DNA of 46,056 nucleotides from the NCBI GenBank assembly GCA_020348925.1, contig CP070758.1, forward strand, positions 600,899 to 646,954, given 5' to 3'. Position 1 is the first letter of the stretch. The number at the start of each line of letters is the position of its first letter. This DNA is from Gemmatimonadota bacterium (GTDB lineage Bacteria > JBHIER01 > G020348925). Of this stretch, positions 1 through 8,933 are shown one piece after another. Below the pieces are notes generated by a model, which saw nothing but the letters and a program-made list of their open reading frames with translations, did no database searches and had not been told where the DNA came from. Made by a program: the position numbers and the translations under genes.

Positions 1-152
1 TAAGGGGGCTGATGTAATATGATGTCTTTAAGGGGGCTGATGTAATATGATGTCTTTAAGGGGGCTGATGTAATATGATGTCTTTAAGGGGGCTGATGTA
101 ATATGATGTCTGTAAGGGGGCTGACGTAATATGATGTCTGTAAGAGGGCTGA
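1..152. repeat. 28-bp direct tandem repeat array, five full units plus a partial sixth
   Basis: Five head-to-tail 28-bp units start at 1, 29, 57, 85 and 113. A decayed sixth starts at 141 and loses similarity after about 12 bases. Each unit begins TAAGGGGGCTGATG and ends ATATGATGTCTT or ATATGATGTCTG. Units 1-3 are identical, unit 4 differs only in its last base, and unit 5 has two substitutions. There are no spacers, so this is not CRISPR, and 28 is not a multiple of three, so it is not an in-frame coding repeat. The array begins at base 1 and may extend beyond the window. Its function is unknown. Confidence 0.95.
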
Positions 153-759
153 ATAGAACATCTGCAGTTTTACTCTCTCGATGCTTACGAGGTTACAAAA
201 TCGAGTTATGACAAACTTATTCAAATATACTCTATTCTTTAGTTATTGTCAAGCATTATGAAACATAAACTAACAATATACGTTGTGTTTCTTTCCTCAA
301 GCCACTCTAAATTGTGCTCCTTTATTGTCATTCTAACTCCCGAAACAAGCTCGAGACAAGCTCCTTGGAGGCATCTGGCTTCGTAACATCGACAGATTTC
401 TCGACACGCCTGTGCCGACCTCCACTCGGAACTCAGTTTCACCTTTGGGTCGGACCAAGTTAACTCATTGGTATTCAATGAAAACTTGCTAAAAATACGA
501 TGAATTTTATCCTTAGAACAACATTTTCAGGGTTGAAATCGGGCCTATAAGGTTGATTTTATCAAGAAAAGAGGACACATTTTATTCTCAAATCCTTTTT
601 GATTTCACTTTTGAAAGGGAGAGAATGGTTAATTGGGATATGGTACTAACACCTCTCTAAATCTCCCCTTCGTAAAGGAGACTTGAACATATGCCCGATT
701 AGGATCTTGAATTGGGGAACCTCAGAAAAGGATCCCGAAAAGCATCGGGACGATCTGCT
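153..759. other. gene-poor AT-rich intergenic stretch
   Basis: I see no supportable gene here. A 79-codon minus-strand frame (239-478) lacks a ribosome binding site and any recognisable motif. Two small imperfect palindromes occur: TCTCC/GGAGA arms around 664-684, and TCCCGA/TCGGGA arms around 732-750. They resemble the short intergenic palindromes often scattered through FCB-type genomes. The stretch lies beyond the terminator of the minus-strand gene at 1022-2509. Confidence 0.5.
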
Positions 760-796
760 AAAAGAAAAAGCCCTTCAGTTAACTACCGAAGGGCTT
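760..796 (-). terminator. intrinsic terminator downstream of the propeller protein gene
   Basis: Read on the minus strand, a perfect 9-bp stem AAGCCCTTC/GAAGGGCTT with an 11-nt loop is followed by a T-rich tract TTTTTCTTTT. It lies about 225 nt past the stop codon of the minus-strand gene at 1022-2509, which it probably terminates. It also argues against the small plus-strand frame 683-907 that runs through it. The remaining 797-1021 shows nothing else. Confidence 0.8.
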
Positions 797-1021
797 GAAT
801 TTCAATGGCGGGCCTTATTAAATTATTTTAAAACTTTTATCCACTCTCCAGACATTAGAATATTAATCCAGACTTATCCAAAAAGTTTTCGATGGATCAC
901 TTCTTGAAAGTGTCGGAAGGTATTAAGTTAACCCCTTTCTTCAAAGTGATGAATATCAAAGATAACACACACTTTCCTCGTATGTAAAGAAACTGCATGT
1001 TTCGGCCAAAATTGGCAGAAT

Positions 1022-2509
1022 TTACTTCAGCAATATCATACGCTTGGTGTCAGTAAAATTGCCACTTGTCAGCCGATAGAAATAGATACCGCTGGCAACA
1101 TGGGCTCCGAACTCATTTCTGCCGTTCCATTGAACATTATAATATCCAGGAACTTGAAATTGATCGACCAGATTCTTAACCTCTTGTCCCAAGATGTTAT
1201 ATACCGTTAAAATCACATGGCTTTGGTGTGGGATTTGGTATTTTAATGTCGTAGCCGAATTGAAGGGATTGGGATAGGGGGAATGGAGGCCAAATTCGTA
1301 TGGATGGTGGAGACTTGGATCAATTTCCACAGCCGTTTCACTGTCAAGGCGAATCAAGTAGCCGTCTGCATCACCGGCGCCAAAGGACTCTGTGTGTCCT
1401 GCAATGATATACCCCTCATCATCTGTTTGCTGGACGCTCATACCAACATCCCGCTCGCTTCCCCCAAAAGTGCGGTTCCATAGCTCGTTGCCCAAGGAAT
1501 CGGTATTTATCACCCAGATATCTTCTTGACCGGCGCCGAAGGACTCAGTTTCTCCGGTGATGATATATCCCCCATCACTGGTCTGCTGAACGCTGTTTCC
1601 CTGATCCCAATGGCTTCCCCCGAAGGTTTTGTTCCAATCTTCGTTGCCAAGAGAATCGGTCTTGATAAACCAGACGTCTGCGCTGTCAGTGCCAGAGGAA
1701 ATAGTAAATCCAACAATAATATACCCACCGTCGGTTGTTTGATCAACGCTGTTGCCCCCATCCCCACTGCTTCCCCCGAAGGTTTGGTTCCAATCTTCGT
1801 TGCCCAAGGAATCGGTCTTGATTAACCAGACATCATAACTACCGGCGCCAAAGGACTTAGTTACTCCAGTAATGATATATCCTCCATCAACAGTCTGCAT
1901 TACGGTAACGGCCCAATCCTCCTTGCTTCCCCCGAAGGTTTGGTTCCAATCTTCGTTGCCTAAGGAATCGGTCTTGATTAACCAGACATCATAACTACCG
2001 GCGCCAAAGGACTCAGTGAATCCTGCGATGATATATCCTCCATCGGTGGTCTGCTGAACGCTGTAACCATAATCCGAAGAGTTTCCCCCGAAGGTGCGGT
2101 TCCATTCTTCGCTGCCCCCAGCATCAGTTTTAATCAACCAGATATCTACTTGACCAGCGCCAAAGGAATCAGTTTGTCCTGTCATGATATATCCTTCATC
2201 GTCAGTCTGCTCAACATCCCAAGCTCCTTCTGCACCACTTTCCCCGAAGGTTCTTGTCCAAAGGCTGTCACCGTTCCCATCTGTCTTAATCATCCAAACA
2301 TCACCACTGCCAGCACCATAAGAATGTGTCGATCCCGTAATGATATATCCCCCATCGGTGGTCTGCTGAACGCTGGTGAAAACGTCAGTACTCCATTCCC
2401 CAAAAGTTTGGGTCCAGAGGATTTCGAGTGGCTGAGCGTAAGTGATGGAAACAGTCAGGAGAAGCACGGAAAGAACGGTCAGCAGAGATTTAATGGATCG
2501 AGTTTTCAT
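1022..2509 (-). CDS. secreted seven-repeat beta-propeller-like protein with T9SS sorting signal
   Basis: The 495-residue product has a signal peptide (residues 1-25, charged MKTRSIK then a hydrophobic core ending TYAQ). Seven consecutive repeats of about 52 residues span residues 32-395, each with the pattern W-x-x-TFGG, then SVQQT-x-DGGYII-x-G and D-x-WLIKTD. Seven repeats of this length suit a closed seven-bladed propeller. Residues from about 405 form a T9SS type A C-terminal domain with [25 protein letters not shown] and the ending MILLK. The start is supported by GGAGGT eight bases before the ATG. The protein is inferred to be exported and anchored to or released from the cell surface. 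The ligand is unknown. It stands alone with its own terminator near 760-796. Confidence 0.9.
   Translation of the reverse strand: MKTRSIKSLLTVLSVLLLTVSITYAQPLEILWTQTFGEWSTDVFTSVQQTTDGGYIITGSTHSYGAGSGDVWMIKTDGNGDSLWTRTFGESGAEGAWDVEQTDDEGYIMTGQTDSFGAGQVDIWLIKTDAGGSEEWNRTFGGNSSDYGYSVQQTTDGGYIIAGFTESFGAGSYDVWLIKTDSLGNEDWNQTFGGSKEDWAVTVMQTVDGGYIITGVTKSFGAGSYDVWLIKTDSLGNEDWNQTFGGSSGDGGNSVDQTTDGGYIIVGFTISSGTDSADVWFIKTDSLGNEDWNKTFGGSHWDQGNSVQQTSDGGYIITGETESFGAGQEDIWVINTDSLGNELWNRTFGGSERDVGMSVQQTDDEGYIIAGHTESFGAGDADGYLIRLDSETAVEIDPSLHHPYEFGLHSPYPNPFNSATTLKYQIPHQSHVILTVYNILGQEVKNLVDQFQVPGYYNVQWNGRNEFGAHVASGIYFYRLTSGNFTDTKRMILLK
1325..2416 (-). repeat. seven in-frame 156-bp coding repeats
   Basis: The propeller region consists of seven 52-codon (156-bp) units in tandem. 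Units 3, 4 and 5 are especially alike at the DNA level: the stretch encoding the Asp-x-Trp-Leu-Ile-Lys-Thr-Asp segment and the following Ser-Leu-Gly-Asn is nearly identical from unit to unit. This suggests recent duplication or gene conversion between blades. Confidence 0.85.
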
Positions 2510-3631
2510 GGCTTACCTCCATGTTATTTGATCGGTCATGCCAAATAGAACGGACTCAGGATAAGGAGACACGCAATGAACGCTATCCAGTGTCTTGACA
2601 TCATTCCCTCCTCCATTGTATTTATTGTCCGATACTATTCTTGCTCTAACGGCTCACAATGACTATCCTCTCTGCAGGCTAATGATAAAGCATCAAACTT
2701 GAGTAATACAAAACCTATTCTCTTGAAGCTTTTCAGAAACATCATAGCCTCAGATTCAAGGGTAGCGATAAGGGCACTTCTACATCCTTTAGGGAATTAT
2801 CTTTAAAATTTAGAACAAGATCTGGATCAATTGGGTAAGTCAGGAGAGTAACTGGTTATTTGACAATTCAGGATTTACATCACCTTCAAGTCCGCTTCAA
2901 CAGTCCAATAGCAGATTCCTAACAATTTGAAATCTACCTTGTCAAGGTCTATTTGTCAAGTAATTTTATATCCCCAAAGATTGACAAGTTTCACCCAAAA
3001 TAATCACAAAATTGTCGAAATTCAAAGCGAGTCTTTCTTACACTATTCGAGACTATATCCGGTCGAGATTCCGTGATTGATCTGTTCCCTGTGAGAAATG
3101 AAAAATCATATGTAATAAAAGCAAATGAACTGTCAATGTCAAGACTTTTTAAATGCCGAAATATGAATAAAATTGACCGCGAAAATGGAGATGTGACCGG
3201 AAAAACCTTCATTGTCAATATTCCCATGTGTGTGAAAAGAGGTCGTTTTCATTTCGGGAAAAATTTTCAATTTTTATGCCAGATTTATGCCATGTTTTGC
3301 CTGACCTGATCCGGGGACAATACTCGCGTTTCAGCCTGAAGCGTCACCTTGAAAACCCTGATGGACCTTGAAGGATCCTGTGCCAAGAGGGGGGAAAATC
3401 ATGAGCGCAACAATAATGAAGACAATCCGAAAGAAGAACTTGACTCTAAGGAAAATTCACATTAACTTTAAAAGCCTGAGATCCTTGACTTTCAGACAGT
3501 CAGCCATCACACAGCGATGGGACTTGCCTCTGAAGAGCAATAAGGTAAGTCCCCTTTGTGTTCACGGGGGACACAAATGATGGTGTTCTTGTCAATTCTA
3601 TTGTATTTATAACCGAAGGGAGAACGCTAAG
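2510..3631. other. long AT-rich intergenic region between divergent genes
   Basis: This 1.1-kb gap should carry the promoters of the minus-strand propeller gene and of the EF-G-like gene. I could not assign either with confidence. The best small-ORF candidate is an ATG at 3401 preceded by a G-rich run (GAGGGGGG) that would give a basic 59-residue peptide ending at 3580. It has no recognisable motif and I do not call it. Frames around 2991-3309 overlap on both strands and look like chance. Confidence 0.5.
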
Positions 3632-5692
3632 GTGAAGGAGTATACCACAGATCAATTGAGAAATATCGCCCTCATTGGGCATGGCGGGGTCGGCAAAACC
3701 ACCCTCAACGAGGCCGCTCTTTTCACGGCAGGCGAGACGAACAGACAGGGGACGGTTGATGATGGAACCACCGTCTCCGACTATAATGAGGACGAGATTG
3801 AGCGCAAGATATCCATCAGCGCTTGTCTCAGCCATCTTGACTGGAAGAACCACAAGATCAACATAATAGACACACCCGGGTATACCGATTTCACCGGCGA
3901 GGTCATCGGTGCCTTGCGCGTCGTGGAAGGGGCCGTGGTCCTCCTCAACGCCGTCACCGGTGTTGAGGTCGGTACCGAGAAAGTGTGGCGGGATGCCGAG
4001 AAAAACGGTGTCGCCCGACTTCTCTTTATCAACAGCATGGACAAGGAGCATGCCGATTTTTACAAGGCCTTGGACATGGCCCGGGATCGGTTCGGCACGG
4101 CCGTTGTGCCGCTTCAGCTGCCTATCGGGCAGGCGGCCGATTTCAAGGGGGTCGTCGATTTGGTCAGCATGAAGGCCTTGCTCTTTGAGTCGGGTTCCGG
4201 AAAATTCACGGAGGGGGATATCCCCGAGGATATGAAAGGAAAGGTGGATGAGTATCGGGAGAAGTTCGTCGAGGGTGTGGCCGAGAGCGACGATGAGCTC
4301 CTCGAGATCTTCTTCGAGGCGGGCGATCTGACCGACGAACAGATGAAGAAGGGCCTGAAAAAAGGCATCCTCAGCGGACAGGTCTACCCGGTTTTCTGTG
4401 GGGCTGCCGAGGACAACATGGGCACCGGTGCGCTTCTCGATGCTATCATCGATTACGTTCCCTCACCCTCGCAGGTTCCGATTGACGATGGGACCCTGGA
4501 ACCCAAAGCCGATGGGCCGGCAGCCGCCCTGGTCTTCAAAACGATTTCAGAACCCCACGTGGGCGAGCTGTCCCTCTTTCGGGTCTACTCCGGGACGATC
4601 AAGACAGGGGCCGATATGTTCAATGTGACCAACGATCAGAGCGAACGCATCGGACAGATCTCCACGCTCAAAGGCAGAGAGAGAAAAGAGATCGGGCTCG
4701 TGACCGCCGGTGATATGGGCGCTGTGGTCAAATTGAAGAACACCCATACCGGTGACACCCTCAGCGACAAAAAAGCCAAAATCGCCTTGAAAGGTATCGA
4801 CTTCCCAGAGCCCAATATCAGAATTGCCATTGAGCCCAAAGCCAGGGGCGACGAGGAGAAGATCTCGAACGGATTGCAGAGTCTCCATGATGAGGATCCC
4901 ACTTTTATCGCCAAGTACGATCCGGAGCTGAAGCAGATGATTATCTCCGGCCAGGGTGAGCTCCATCTGACGGTGATCATCGATCGTCTCAAACGCAAGT
5001 TCAAGGTCGAGGTCAACGAGCTGCAACCGAAGATTCCCTACCGTGAAACGATTACTGCCGTGGGCGATTCCAAGTATCGCCATAAAAAACAGACCGGTGG
5101 AGCGGGCCAGTTTGCGGAGGTCTGGATGCGGGTCGAGCCTTTGGAGAGAGGATCAGGCGTCCAGTTCGAAAGCGAAGTGGTCGGCATGGCCATCGACCGG
5201 GTCTTCATCCCTTCCATCGAAAAAGGGGTCCGTGCCGCCGCTCAGGATGGGGTTATCTCCGGGTGTATTGTAACCGACGTCAAGGCCGTCGTCTACGACG
5301 GCAAGCAGCACCCCGTTGATTCCAAGGACATCGCCTTTCAGATCGCCGGACGCGAAGCCTTTAAGGAAGGGTTCCAAAAGGCCAAACCGATTCTCTTGGA
5401 GCCGATCTACGATGTCGAGGCGACGGTTCCTGAGGCCTATACCGGTGATGTCGTGGGAGACCTCAACAGCCGTCGTGGCAGAATCCTCGGCATGGAGGCC
5501 CAGGGTCCGTTCCAGGTGGTCAAGGCCAAGGTCCCATTGGGTGAGATGTACAAATATTCAACGACCCTGAGGTCGCTGACCCAGGGAACAGGCGGGCACG
5601 TAATGAAATTCTCCCATTACGAGGAGGTTCCGAGAGACGTTCAGGAGAAGATTATTGCCCAAGCGAAGGCTGAAAAGGAGAAGAAGGAATAG
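3632..5692 (+). CDS. fusA: EF-G-like translational GTPase (EF-G2 type)
   Basis: The 686-residue protein is collinear with elongation factor G through the GTPase, OB, III, IV and V domains, including KFKVEVNELQPKIPYRETI and GRILGMEAQG. Its G1 motif is GHGGVGKTT (16-24), not the AHIDAGKTT of canonical EF-G. Its G3 is DTPGY (80-84), with Tyr where canonical EF-G has the catalytic His. G4 reads NSMD (134-137), with Ser for the usual Lys. The first two changes are typical of the EF-G2/EF-G-like subfamily; the G4 change is less usual. Start is GTG at 3632 with GAAGGGAG about 10 bases upstream. It lies outside any ribosomal-protein operon and ends at a strong terminator. It probably acts on ribosomes or in a specialised translocation or recycling role, but it is not the main EF-G. 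The symbol is family-level only. Confidence 0.9.
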   Translation: MKEYTTDQLRNIALIGHGGVGKTTLNEAALFTAGETNRQGTVDDGTTVSDYNEDEIERKISISACLSHLDWKNHKINIIDTPGYTDFTGEVIGALRVVEGAVVLLNAVTGVEVGTEKVWRDAEKNGVARLLFINSMDKEHADFYKALDMARDRFGTAVVPLQLPIGQAADFKGVVDLVSMKALLFESGSGKFTEGDIPEDMKGKVDEYREKFVEGVAESDDELLEIFFEAGDLTDEQMKKGLKKGILSGQVYPVFCGAAEDNMGTGALLDAIIDYVPSPSQVPIDDGTLEPKADGPAAALVFKTISEPHVGELSLFRVYSGTIKTGADMFNVTNDQSERIGQISTLKGRERKEIGLVTAGDMGAVVKLKNTHTGDTLSDKKAKIALKGIDFPEPNIRIAIEPKARGDEEKISNGLQSLHDEDPTFIAKYDPELKQMIISGQGELHLTVIIDRLKRKFKVEVNELQPKIPYRETITAVGDSKYRHKKQTGGAGQFAEVWMRVEPLERGSGVQFESEVVGMAIDRVFIPSIEKGVRAAAQDGVISGCIVTDVKAVVYDGKQHPVDSKDIAFQIAGREAFKEGFQKAKPILLEPIYDVEATVPEAYTGDVVGDLNSRRGRILGMEAQGPFQVVKAKVPLGEMYKYSTTLRSLTQGTGGHVMKFSHYEEVPRDVQEKIIAQAKAEKEKKE

Positions 5693-5730
5693 TTATTCCA
5701 TTGGCCATAACACTGACTCTGATACAACGA

Positions 5731-5760
5731 AACGGTGCTCTTGACGGGAGCACCGTTTTT
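5731..5760 (+). terminator. intrinsic terminator after the EF-G-like gene
   Basis: A perfect 10-bp stem AACGGTGCTC/GAGCACCGTT with a 7-nt loop runs straight into T residues. It begins 38 nt after the EF-G-like stop codon. The next gene starts only 14 nt beyond it. Confidence 0.92.
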
Positions 5761-5774
5761 CATGGTTCCCAACG

Positions 5775-6704
5775 ATGATTGCGCTCTCCACCCTGTGGAA
5801 CGCCACCAGACATGAGAACGGCCTTGACCTCGTCCGGGAGGCCGTGGAGCTCGGATTTCCTGCCATCGAGGTCAACTACAAGATCACCGAACGAATGTTC
5901 GGGGAGATCACCGCTTGTGTCGCTAGAGATGAGATCCGGGTCGTCAGCCTCCATAACTTCTCACCCCTTGCGGAATCTCTTACGAAGAATGACGGCAGCG
6001 GGGATCTGTATTTGCTCTCATCGACAGACGAAAAGAGGCGTACCGAGGCTGTGGAGCAAACGAAGCGGACCATCGATCATGCCCTCGAGGCAGGGGCAGA
6101 AGCCGTCGTTGTGCATCTGGGGAAATCGGAAGAGGACGTTCGTCAACAACAAGCACTGGAGCAAGAGCTGAGAGCCCTGACCGCTTCCGGTGACAAAAAC
6201 CGGGCCGTGACCGGTAGGCTGAGAGCCGCGCTGATCACCATGAGGGAGCGGGCCAAAGGGCCTTGTCTTGAGGCGGTTGTCCGAAGCCTTGACGAACTGG
6301 CGGAGTACGCATCGCAACACAGGGTCATGCTGGGCATTGAAAATCGGGCCCACTTCTGCGAAATCCCCAGCTTCGAAGAGATCGAAGCCCTTTTGGAGCG
6401 CTTCGACGCCTCGGTCATTGGATATTGGCACGATACCGGACACGCCCAGATCTTTGAGAATTTAGGATTCGTGCCCCACCAGGAATACTTGAAACGTTAC
6501 AGCTCAAGGCTGCTCGGCATTCATCTCCACGACTCGCGGGGCAATCACGACCATCTTGCTCCGGGGACAGGGAGCAATCATTTCGAAATGGTCGCCCGGT
6601 ATGTGGACCCCACAACCCTCAAAGTACTGGAGGTGAAGAGCACAGTATCGGCGCCAGAAATTCAACAGGGACTTACCTTTCTCAGGGATCGGGGCATTCA
6701 ATAA
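5775..6704 (+). CDS. xylose isomerase-like TIM-barrel protein (sugar phosphate isomerase/epimerase family)
   Basis: This 309-residue protein resembles the AP-endonuclease-2/xylose-isomerase-like TIM-barrel superfamily. Likely metal-site and barrel motifs are VVHLGKS, GIENRAHF, YWHDTGHA, GIHLHDSRG followed by HLAPGTG, and LEVKS near the C-terminus. They supply the His, Asp and Glu ligands usual for this fold. There is no signal peptide, so it is cytoplasmic. The substrate cannot be read from the sequence; members act on sugars, sugar acids, inositols or abasic DNA. The ATG at 5775 has no evident Shine-Dalgarno sequence and lies 14 nt past the EF-G terminator stem, so expression may depend on readthrough or a promoter within that segment. 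Confidence 0.8.
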   Translation: MIALSTLWNATRHENGLDLVREAVELGFPAIEVNYKITERMFGEITACVARDEIRVVSLHNFSPLAESLTKNDGSGDLYLLSSTDEKRRTEAVEQTKRTIDHALEAGAEAVVVHLGKSEEDVRQQQALEQELRALTASGDKNRAVTGRLRAALITMRERAKGPCLEAVVRSLDELAEYASQHRVMLGIENRAHFCEIPSFEEIEALLERFDASVIGYWHDTGHAQIFENLGFVPHQEYLKRYSSRLLGIHLHDSRGNHDHLAPGTGSNHFEMVARYVDPTTLKVLEVKSTVSAPEIQQGLTFLRDRGIQ

Positions 6705-6775
6705 TTTTGTTGCTGGAGATACTATTATCTTTTATTTTTTCAAAAAAATAATCTATTCGACGAGGAGGAACGACG

Positions 6776-7522
6776 ATGTCTGGCCATTCGAAATGGAGCT
6801 CGATCAAACATAAAAAGGGGAGGATGGATGCCCAGAGGGGTAAGATTTTCACGAAGCTGATCAAGGAGATCACTGTGGCTGCCCGCGCAGGGGGAGGCGA
6901 CCCTGGCGCCAACCCGAGACTGAGAACCGCCGTTCAGTCGGCGAAGGATGCCAACATGCCGGCGGATAATATCGAACGGGCCATTAAGAAAGGAACCGGC
7001 GAGCTTCCGGGTGTGAAATACGAGGAGTTCGCGTACGAGGGGTATGGGCCCAACGGAGTCGCAATCCTCGTGGAAACTCTATCGGACAACAAGAACCGCA
7101 CGACAGCGGATATCCGCCACATTTTCGGAAAGTACAACGGCCGTCTTGGAGAGGCGGGCTGTGTGGCCTGGATATTTGAACAGAAGGGCTTGATCCTCGT
7201 TGATGAAGAGAAATGCGATGAGGATACGCTCCTCAGCGTCGCCCTTGAAGCCGGAGCCGACGACGTCAAGCCCGAGGATGGCACTTTTGAAGTCGTGACG
7301 ACGCCCGCCGATTTTGAGAAAGTCCGTCAGGCCATTGCGGACGGTGGTATCGAGTACCTGCAAGCCGAAATGACGAAAATCCCCCAGTCGCTCGTCAGGC
7401 TGGACGGCTCCGAGGCCCAGAAGACGTTGCGCTTAGTCGAAGCCCTTGAAGATCACGACGATGTTCAGAAAGTGCACGCCAACTTCGACATCGACGAAAG
7501 CATCATGGAGACGATGGAATAG
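6776..7522 (+). CDS. yebC: YebC/PmpR family protein
   Basis: The 248-residue length and the N-terminal signature [15 protein letters not shown] with [10 protein letters not shown] are diagnostic for YebC. Conserved blocks [36 protein letters not shown] and NRTTADIRH follow. YebC proteins are variously described as DNA-binding regulators and as translation factors that relieve ribosome stalling. A strong GAGGAGGA lies 7 bases before the ATG. The gene precedes ruvC and ruvA, an arrangement common across bacteria. Confidence 0.97.
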   Translation: MSGHSKWSSIKHKKGRMDAQRGKIFTKLIKEITVAARAGGGDPGANPRLRTAVQSAKDANMPADNIERAIKKGTGELPGVKYEEFAYEGYGPNGVAILVETLSDNKNRTTADIRHIFGKYNGRLGEAGCVAWIFEQKGLILVDEEKCDEDTLLSVALEAGADDVKPEDGTFEVVTTPADFEKVRQAIADGGIEYLQAEMTKIPQSLVRLDGSEAQKTLRLVEALEDHDDVQKVHANFDIDESIMETME

Positions 7523-7602
7523 CATGCATTTTCCTGTCCCGGTAAAACAGGGCGCTCTCATTTCTTTCATAATACCTCTTGTCTCAATTATCGGAGCGTA
7601 TG

Positions 7603-8112
7603 ATGGTCATACTTGGCATTGATCCCGGTATTACTGCAACCGGCTACGGTATCATTAGGCTGCATGAGGGGGGGCCGACGATGGAGGAGTGCGGGACCAT
7701 CAAGCCTGAAGCCAAGATGCCTTTCCCGCAACGGCTGAACGAGATTTATGGCGGCGTTTCCAAAATCATCGCCGCGCACAAACCGAATCGTATCGCCATT
7801 GAAGACGTCTTTTACGGAAAGAACATCCGCTCCACATTGGCCATAGGCCAAGCCAGAGGTGTGGCCATCTTAGCCTCGGTGAGGGCCGGAATTGAAATCT
7901 CCGAATATTCCCCCCGGGAGATCAAGAGATCCGTGGTGGGCTCAGGAGCGGCCTCCAAGGAACAGGTCCAATTCATGGTGAAGGAGCTCTTAGGGTTGGA
8001 GAATCCACCATCTCCGGCTGACGCGGCCGACGCCCTGGCCGTGGCATTGTGTCACGCCAACAGGGTGAGTATGGACGAGCTCAAAGAGAAGCTCGAGAGA
8101 GGAGGTTGTTGA
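7603..8112 (+). CDS. ruvC: Holliday junction resolvase RuvC
   Basis: RuvC cleaves Holliday junctions as a dimer guided by RuvAB. The protein starts MVILGIDPG and is 169 residues, normal for the family. The four catalytic acidic residues are visible: D7 (GIDPG), E67 (AIEDVF), D140 and D143 (PADAADALAVALCH). A TTG at 7579 would add eight residues. I prefer the ATG at 7603 because GGAG lies 6 bases upstream and because it matches the usual RuvC N-terminus. It lies 80 nt after yebC and is followed by ruvA. Confidence 0.95.
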   Translation: MVILGIDPGITATGYGIIRLHEGGPTMEECGTIKPEAKMPFPQRLNEIYGGVSKIIAAHKPNRIAIEDVFYGKNIRSTLAIGQARGVAILASVRAGIEISEYSPREIKRSVVGSGAASKEQVQFMVKELLGLENPPSPADAADALAVALCHANRVSMDELKEKLERGGC

Positions 8113-8280
8113 AAAAAGCCTGAAATGATACATCGTTTCAGCTCGATCCAATGAATCGATTCCGTTCAAGAAAGTCAAGACATGGGATGCAGCGATCCAT
8201 CGCTGTTCCGGTGGCGGATATATTCCGTCACGTCAATAGGAATTACACAAGATTTTTTCACTTCAGAGACGAATCCGGCA
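8113..8280. other. ruvC-ruvA spacer with a small hairpin
   Basis: The 168-nt spacer contains a hairpin at 8120-8141 (CTGAAATG/CGTTTCAG with one G-U pair and a 6-nt loop). The open frame of ruvA extends back to 8182, but that upstream part has no RuvA similarity. Confidence 0.4.
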
Positions 8281-8877
8281 ATGATCTCAACGCTCCAAGG
8301 TAGACTGATCCAGAAAAATCCCACCCACTTGGTCATCGACGTCAACGGTGTCGGCTATGCCGTTCATATTCCGCTGTCCAGTTATCAACACGTCGGTCCT
8401 GTCGGCTCTGAGCTCCGGCTCCTCACCTATCTTCACGTTCGAGAGGATATTCTTCAACTCTATGGATTTGCGTCGGAGGAGGAGCGAGATCTCTTTCAGA
8501 TGCTTATTGCCATTTCGGGCATCGGCCCCAAAATGGCTCAATCGATTCTGTCCGGGATCTCCGCACAAGATTTCAAACGGGCCATTATCGACTCCAACAT
8601 TGACCTGCTGGTCACCATCTCCGGGATCGGCCGCAAAACGGCCCAGCGGCTGATGGTAGAATTGAAAGAGAAATTCGGAGATACCGGAGAGGGCATCTCA
8701 ACGGCGGCTCCCTCCATTCGGACGGACGCGACACTCGCAGAAGAGGCCATTTTGGCACTGGTCTCTCTGGGATATAAAAAAACGAAAGCCAAGCTGGCCG
8801 TGCAGAACGTGCTCGAAGACAGCTCCGAAACGTTACCTGTGGAGGAGGTCATTAAACGTGCACTCCGTCATACGTAA
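8281..8877 (+). CDS. ruvA: Holliday junction branch migration protein RuvA
   Basis: RuvA binds four-way junctions and loads the RuvB motor. The start at 8281 gives MISTLQGRLI and VIDVNGVGYAVHIPL, matching the family N-terminal OB domain. Helix-hairpin-helix segments ISGIGPKMAQSILSG and ISGIGRKTAQRLMVEL follow. A C-terminal RuvB-interacting domain (EEAILALVSLGYKKTKAKLAV) completes a 198-residue protein of normal length. The open frame extends upstream to 8182, but those residues are not RuvA-like. No strong ribosome binding site is visible. ruvB, often next, is absent here. Confidence 0.95.
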   Translation: MISTLQGRLIQKNPTHLVIDVNGVGYAVHIPLSSYQHVGPVGSELRLLTYLHVREDILQLYGFASEEERDLFQMLIAISGIGPKMAQSILSGISAQDFKRAIIDSNIDLLVTISGIGRKTAQRLMVELKEKFGDTGEGISTAAPSIRTDATLAEEAILALVSLGYKKTKAKLAVQNVLEDSSETLPVEEVIKRALRHT

Positions 8878-8933
8878 GACGGTCCATGAATTGCATCCTT
8901 TTCACCCTTCAAAACGATTGCACAGGTGATCCA

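Noticed and set aside
1-152. CRISPR array
   Set aside because: Units are directly adjacent with no spacers, and no cas gene is nearby.
239-478. 79-residue minus-strand ORF
   Set aside because: No ribosome binding site, signal or family motif; lies in an AT-rich gene-poor stretch.
683-907. 74-residue plus-strand ORF
   Set aside because: It runs through a minus-strand terminator and small palindromes, which explain its sequence.
3401-3580. Small basic ORF before the EF-G-like gene
   Set aside because: It has a G-rich upstream run but no recognisable features; kept only as a remark in the gap entry.
8120-8141. Terminator on the minus strand between ruvC and ruvA
   Set aside because: The hairpin is followed by T residues on the minus strand, but no minus-strand gene lies upstream to terminate.
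8182-8280. N-terminal extension of ruvA
   Set aside because: The extra residues do not resemble RuvA, and the usual N-terminus begins at 8281.
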